The position numbers and the translations under genes are program-made. The notes under the pieces were generated by a model. The model had not been told where the DNA came from. It made no database searches and worked only from the letters and a program-made list of their open reading frames with translations. A stretch of DNA of 64,000 nt from Clostridium lentum (GTDB taxonomy: Bacteria > Bacillota > Clostridia > Clostridiales > Clostridiaceae), in NCBI RefSeq assembly GCF_014287815.1, contig NZ_JACOOQ010000001.1:248001-312000 (forward strand), written 5' to 3'. Shown here piece by piece: positions 59,806 to 64,000 of this stretch; positions within the stretch are counted from its first letter, which is position 1, and each line of letters begins with the position of its first letter.

Positions 59806-61834
59806 AATAGCTATAAAAAATGTTAAAAAGAGCTTTAAAGATTATAGTATTTACTTTTTAACTTTAACACTAGCAGTTTGTATCTTTTATAGCTTCAATT
59901 CTATAGAGTCACAAAAAGCTTTCATGGAAATGTCATCTTCAGGAGCAGAATTTATAGATGAAGTTTCAGCAATGATTTCTTATGTATCAGTCTTTGTAGC
60001 AGTAATTTTAGGAAGTTTGATTATTTATGCCAATAACTTTTTAATAAAAAAGAGGAATAAAGAACTAGGTATTTATATGACCTTAGGTATGGGAAAAGCA
60101 AAAATTTCTAAAATATTAATTTTTGAAACCATCATAGTAGGTGTACTTTCTTTAATAAGTGGTTTAATTATAGGGTTTATAGCTTCCAAAGGATTATCAG
60201 TTTTAGTGGTGAAATTATTTCAATTTAAGATGAATAAATTTACCTTTATGATTTCAATATCAGCCATTGGAAAGACTATCTTTTATTTTGGAATAATGTT
60301 TTTACTGGTAATGATATTTAATACATTTGTAATTTCAAAATATAAAATAATAGATTTATTAACAGTAGGCAGAAAAAATGAAGAAATAAAATTTAAAAAT
60401 CCAATGATTTATTTTATTACTTTTATAATTTGTGTAATTTCTTTAAGTAGTGCTTATAAGCTAGTAATAGATGTGGGTTTAGAAGTAAAAGATCCAAGAT
60501 TTATTATTTCTATAATTCTAGGGATAATTGGGACGGTATTATTTTTCTTTAGCTTAACAGGATTTATCTTATATATAGTTAAAAAGAATAAAAGTATTTA
60601 TTTTAAAGGTTTAAATATATTTATTATTAAACAAATAAATAGTAAAGTAAAAACTAACTTTATTTCTATGTCAGTAATATGTCTGATGCTTTTTGTGACA
60701 ATAGTAACTCTATCTACAGGATTTAGTTTTAAAAATGCGTTAGAATCAGGTCTTGAAGAAGCAACTCCTTATGATTTTAGTGCATATGTATATATAGATT
60801 CAGATTATAATATAATAAGTATTGAAGAATCATTAAATAAAATGGGGATTAAATTTACAGATAATGATAAGGTTGCTTATTATGATGAATACTCAAATGG
60901 TGAAAATCTTAATGATATTATGAATTTGAATCAAAGTGATGGAAACTTTAATCCAGCAATACGATATATTAAGATTTCTGATTACAATAAAATGAGAGCA
61001 ATAAGTAATGAAGAGCCTATAGAGTTAGAAAAAGATGAAGTATTATTTACTTCTACTGTATCTAAGGTATTACCAGAGATAAAAGAGTATATGAGTAAAA
61101 ATGATACATTAAGTATTGAAAATACTACTTATAAGATAAAGAATAAAAAAGTAATTGAAAATAATTTAGCTACTGATTACATGAAAAATAATTTTTGTAC
61201 AATAGTAATAAATGATGATTTTTGTGATAAAGCAGAAGTAATTTTAAGTAGAGTGAATGTTAACTTTAAATTAGATAAAGATAAATCACAAGATGATTTA
61301 ATGAAGAGTATAGATGATTTTAATGATAGAAGATATAGTTACTCTAATGATAGTATGAGTAGTTCAGTAGATAAAGATGATTATGAAGGAATTGGTTATG
61401 TTATGGCATCTTCTAGAAATTATATTTATGAAAGTAATAGAGGAGTAACTACTATAATTTTATTTGTTGGGATTTACTTAGGAATCGTTTTTTTAATCAG
61501 TAGTATGGCTGTTTTAGCCCTTCAGCAGTTAAGTGAAGCCAGTGATAGTATTGATAGATATATATCATTAAGAAGATTAGGGGTAAGTAAGAAAAGTATC
61601 AATAAGACGATATTTATGCAAACTTTAGTTTACTTTAGTATTCCAGTTGTTTTGGCTTTTGTACATTCGATAGTGGGGATAAAAGTTACCAATACATTTA
61701 TATCTTTATATAATCAGCCTAATATTGCTGCTTCATCACTTATAACAGCAGGTATATTCTTAATAATGTATATAATTTATTTCAATATAACATATATTGG
61801 ATATAAAAATATAGTGAAAAGCAAAATAAAATAG
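59795..61834 (+). CDS. ABC transporter permease, BceB type (FtsX family)
   Basis: The 679-aa permease has about ten membrane segments and a large extracellular domain between segments seven and eight (about residues 300-550). That domain is acidic, Asn/Asp/Ser-rich and characteristic of BceB proteins, where it helps sense bacitracin- or lantibiotic-type compounds. The opening AIKNVKKSFKDYSIYFLTLTL is typical. ATG 59795 follows GGAGGAG by 9 bases; TTG 59777 in the same frame overlaps that site. Confidence 0.92.
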   Translation: MYSKIAIKNVKKSFKDYSIYFLTLTLAVCIFYSFNSIESQKAFMEMSSSGAEFIDEVSAMISYVSVFVAVILGSLIIYANNFLIKKRNKELGIYMTLGMGKAKISKILIFETIIVGVLSLISGLIIGFIASKGLSVLVVKLFQFKMNKFTFMISISAIGKTIFYFGIMFLLVMIFNTFVISKYKIIDLLTVGRKNEEIKFKNPMIYFITFIICVISLSSAYKLVIDVGLEVKDPRFIISIILGIIGTVLFFFSLTGFILYIVKKNKSIYFKGLNIFIIKQINSKVKTNFISMSVICLMLFVTIVTLSTGFSFKNALESGLEEATPYDFSAYVYIDSDYNIISIEESLNKMGIKFTDNDKVAYYDEYSNGENLNDIMNLNQSDGNFNPAIRYIKISDYNKMRAISNEEPIELEKDEVLFTSTVSKVLPEIKEYMSKNDTLSIENTTYKIKNKKVIENNLATDYMKNNFCTIVINDDFCDKAEVILSRVNVNFKLDKDKSQDDLMKSIDDFNDRRYSYSNDSMSSSVDKDDYEGIGYVMASSRNYIYESNRGVTTIILFVGIYLGIVFLISSMAVLALQQLSEASDSIDRYISLRRLGVSKKSINKTIFMQTLVYFSIPVVLAFVHSIVGIKVTNTFISLYNQPNIAASSLITAGIFLIMYIIYFNITYIGYKNIVKSKIK

Positions 61835-61848
61835 AATAAATTAATAGG

Positions 61849-61892
61849 AATCTATTTGAAGTAAATAAAAGATATTTCAAATAGATTTTTGT
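61849..61892 (+). terminator. Terminator between BceB-type and response regulator genes
   Basis: AATCTATTTGAA (61849-61860) pairs perfectly with TTCAAATAGATT (61876-61887) around 15 bases, followed by TTTTGTT. The two-component genes thus may be transcribed separately. Confidence 0.75.
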
Positions 61893-61931
61893 TATAATAA
61901 AAACAAATATTATTTTAATGAGGAAAATAAT

Positions 61932-62603
61932 ATGAAAAAAATAATTATAGTAGAAGATGATATTATCATAAGAGAAGAACTGACCAATTTTTTATGTAAA
62001 TATAATTATCAAGTGGTAGCACCAGATAAGTTTGAAGATATAGTAGAATTTATTTTAAAAGAAGAGGCAGATTTAATTTTATTAGATATAAATTTACCTA
62101 TTTATGATGGATATTTTATTTGCAGGGAAATAAGAAAAAAATCAGAAGTGCCTATTATCATTGTTACTAGCAGAGATAGTGAAATGGATGAATTAATGAG
62201 CATGAATTTAGGAGCTGATGATTTTATAACTAAGCCATATAATACTCAGATTCTTTTAGCAAGAATAGGTGCTATATTAAAAAGAACTCAAAGCAGTGCT
62301 ATAGGAAATAATATTATAAAATGCAATGGATTTTCAATTAACTTAGCTAATGCAACAATTATATATAAAGATAAAGAGTTAGATTTAACAAAAAATGAAA
62401 TAAAGATTTTTTCATGTTTACTGGAAAATAAGGGTTCTATAGTTTCAAGAGAAGCTCTTATGGAGTATCTATGGAAATCTGATTACTTTGTAGATGATAG
62501 TACCTTATCAGTGAATGTAACAAGATTGCGTAAAAAGTTAGATGGATTAGGCATTCAAAATGTCATTGAAACTAGAAGAGGACTTGGGTATATAATTGAA
62601 TGA
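61932..62603 (+). CDS. Response regulator, BceR type (OmpR family)
   Basis: The 223-aa regulator has a receiver domain (acidic pair EDD at residues 8-10, phosphoacceptor D52 in LILLDINLP, K in ITKPYN) and a C-terminal winged helix (LTKNEIKIFSCLLENKGSIVSREALMEYLW; TLSVNVTRLRKKL). It overlaps the kinase gene (ATGA). Its expected target is the adjacent bceAB-like pair. Confidence 0.93.
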   Translation: MKKIIIVEDDIIIREELTNFLCKYNYQVVAPDKFEDIVEFILKEEADLILLDINLPIYDGYFICREIRKKSEVPIIIVTSRDSEMDELMSMNLGADDFITKPYNTQILLARIGAILKRTQSSAIGNNIIKCNGFSINLANATIIYKDKELDLTKNEIKIFSCLLENKGSIVSREALMEYLWKSDYFVDDSTLSVNVTRLRKKLDGLGIQNVIETRRGLGYIIE

Positions 62604-63610
62604 AAGTAAGTGATTTTTTTAAAGATAGGGCTTTATTTCTTATGGTAAATTTATTTTTATTTATTTTAGTGTTGTTGCTAATGATATCTGTTAAAACAGG
62701 GATGATAACAATATTTGTAGTATGGTGTATTTGGTTTTTACCATTACTTGGTTATTTGATATTAGATTATATTAGATGGAATAATTATTTAAAAAATATG
62801 AAAATTTCTTTAGGTAATTTAGATAAAAAATATTTGCTACCGGAAGTGATGGAAGATGGTAATTTTTTAATAGCAGAAGAAATAAATAAGATAATAAAAG
62901 CATTAAGCAGAGATATGCACGAAAATGTTAAACATTATCGAGAAATACAAGAAGAGTATAGGGAATATATTGAAACATGGGTACATGAAATAAAAACCCC
63001 AATAGCATCTAGCAAACTTTTAATAGAAAATAATAATAATGATGTTACCAAGAAGATAGATATTCAAATTGATAAAATAGATAATTATGTGGAACAAGTT
63101 TTATATTACTCTAGAAGTAATGAAGTTGGTAAGGATTATATTATAAAAGAAGTTAGTATAGAAGATGTAGTAAAAAAGGTAGTTAAAAGAAATTTTAGAA
63201 ATTTTCTTGAGAAAAATATAAAGTTGCAGTTGACTGATATTAAAGAAAGTGTTTTTTGTGATCCTAAATGGATGGAGTTTATTATAAATCAAGTAATTAG
63301 TAATTCAATAAAATACTGTAATACAAAAGGAGCAGTAATAAAAATATATGCAGTTAATGAGAAAAATTCTGTGAGTTTAAATATTGAAGATAATGGAGTA
63401 GGAATAGTAGAAAGAGATCTTAAAAGAGTATTTGAAAAAGGATTTACTGGGGAAAATGGCAGACTATTTGGTATGAGTACAGGTATGGGATTATATTTAT
63501 GTAAAAAGTTATGTAATAAGTTAGGACTGGCAATAAGTATTTCATCTCAAGAAGAAAAAGGAACTATAGTGATGATAGTATTTCCTAAAAATAATTTTGT
63601 AATTAAATAG
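62600..63610 (+). CDS. Sensor histidine kinase, BceS type (intramembrane-sensing)
   Basis: The 336-aa kinase has two N-terminal membrane segments (about 12-31 and 36-57) with almost no extracellular loop, the mark of BceS-like kinases that sense through the partner transporter. The H-box is TWVHEIKTPIASSKL (His129), the N-box QVISNSIKYC, and the ATP-lid motifs are DNGVGI and STGMGLYLCKKL. It is translationally coupled to the response regulator. Confidence 0.93.
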   Translation: MKVSDFFKDRALFLMVNLFLFILVLLLMISVKTGMITIFVVWCIWFLPLLGYLILDYIRWNNYLKNMKISLGNLDKKYLLPEVMEDGNFLIAEEINKIIKALSRDMHENVKHYREIQEEYREYIETWVHEIKTPIASSKLLIENNNNDVTKKIDIQIDKIDNYVEQVLYYSRSNEVGKDYIIKEVSIEDVVKKVVKRNFRNFLEKNIKLQLTDIKESVFCDPKWMEFIINQVISNSIKYCNTKGAVIKIYAVNEKNSVSLNIEDNGVGIVERDLKRVFEKGFTGENGRLFGMSTGMGLYLCKKLCNKLGLAISISSQEEKGTIVMIVFPKNNFVIK

Positions 63611-63643
63611 AATAAAAAATATGGGTTGTATAAATAATTTATA

Positions 63644-63700
63644 ATAAGTAAAAAGCAGGCTAATTAATATATACTGTTAATTAGCCTGCTTTTTACTTAT
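63644..63700. terminator. Strong bidirectional terminator between two kinase genes
   Basis: A 24-base-pair perfect stem (63644-63667 with 63677-63700), including AAAAAGCAGGCTAATTAA, has a 9-base loop. It overlaps the stop codon of the minus-strand kinase. Confidence 0.9.
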
Positions 63701-64000
63701 ATATAAATGTCTGATAGTTCAATTTTTACATTTTCACTAAGGTTATCATATGAAGTATATTCAGTTTCTATATTGGAAGTTTCTGTTAAAGGTAATTTTA
63801 TTAAAAAGCTAGTTCCCTTATTAAGCTCTGATTTAACAGAAATTTTTCCATTATGTAATAATACAAATGATTTTACAATAGATAATCCAATACCACTACC
63901 TTCATTTTTTCGAGAAAAACTAGTATCAAGCTGGGTGAATTTATCAAAAATTCTATTTAAATCTTCTTTAGCAATTCCTATACCATCATCTTCCACTGAT
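63697..64000 (-). CDS. Sensor histidine kinase, C-terminal ATPase part (cut by window end)
   Basis: Only the last 101 or so codons are visible. They include the G1 box EDDGIGIAKEDL, the F-box-like FDKFTQLDTSFSRKNEG and the G2 box GSGIGLSIVKSFVLLHNGKI, then a 30-residue tail. The frame is open to the window edge, so the H-box and sensor lie beyond base 64000. The GFTQLD/SRKNEGSGIGL style fits large PAS or membrane sensor kinases. No partner is visible. Confidence 0.88.
   Translation of the reverse strand, partial: SVEDDGIGIAKEDLNRIFDKFTQLDTSFSRKNEGSGIGLSIVKSFVLLHNGKISVKSELNKGTSFLIKLPLTETSNIETEYTSYDNLSENVKIELSDIYI

Overview
This window looks like chromosomal DNA from a Clostridium sensu stricto species. 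The base composition is very AT-rich, codons end mostly in A or T, Shine-Dalgarno sites are strong (AGGAGG type), and there are several GTG and TTG starts. The gene set fits an anaerobe: reverse and classical rubrerythrins, an iron-sulfur L-serine dehydratase, an EFR1-type flavodoxin/ferredoxin, an enoate-reductase-like flavoenzyme and rubredoxin domains. There are no rRNA or tRNA genes, no CRISPR array and no complete insertion sequence. The first and last genes are both sensor kinases cut by the window edges.

Layout. 1-3.5 kb: a truncated sensor kinase, reverse rubrerythrin with a PerR-like box inside its promoter, and cardiolipin synthase. 3.7-9.6 kb: a tight chorismate/phenylalanine operon, aroB-aroA-aroC-pheA-aroE-aroK. 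9.7-20.1 kb: an accessory block with an AraC regulator, a YdiN-like MFS transporter, a variant type II dehydroquinase, a YdiB-type quinate/shikimate dehydrogenase, a three-part TRAP transporter, an OYE/enoate-reductase-like flavoenzyme and a LysR regulator. 20.3-22.1 kb: DAHP synthase and prephenate dehydrogenase, so the accessory block separates the two halves of aromatic amino acid biosynthesis. 22.2-27.6 kb: a CYTH protein, a 5'-3' exonuclease, an IS relic, a nucleoid-associated protein, an Rpn nuclease with a GRAE repeat and a DUF1002 secreted protein. 27.7-35.6 kb: a full arginine operon on the minus strand, argG-H-C-J-B-D-F, with ARG-box-like sites over its promoter. 35.8-49.3 kb: housekeeping and unknown genes, including DUF4363/DUF421 membrane proteins, a nucleoside-kinase-like ATPase, serine dehydratase, a degenerate ThiM-like protein, NudC, a glycosyltransferase, class II aldolase, a PHP phosphoesterase and EFR1. 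49.3-53 kb: a DeoR regulator facing a four-copy 10-bp operator-like repeat and a decayed transcript, rubrerythrin, two very small coupled ORFs and a nitroreductase. 52.4-58.8 kb: a Crp/Fnr regulator divergent from a nucleoside ABC transporter (BMP lipoprotein, ATPase, two permeases) plus a calcineurin-like phosphoesterase. 59-63.6 kb: a BceAB-RS-type peptide-sensing and detoxification module.

How the genes work together. The most interesting unit is the block at 9.7-20.1 kb. Two uptake systems, a dehydroquinase, a quinate/shikimate dehydrogenase and a flavin/iron-sulfur ene-reductase under two dedicated regulators suggest uptake of quinate or shikimate. Their interconversion to 3-dehydroshikimate, whose conjugated C=C is a chemically sensible ene-reductase substrate, would give an anaerobic electron sink or salvage route. 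That pathway is an inference from context and protein family, not a demonstrated function. Other points worth a look are an apparent ATT start codon for argJ, a TGAC-N4-GTCA palindrome on the -35 of the nucleoside operon, 7-1-7 PerR-like boxes at the reverse rubrerythrin and the tiny ORF pair, and a ThiM-fold protein that has lost its catalytic cysteine.
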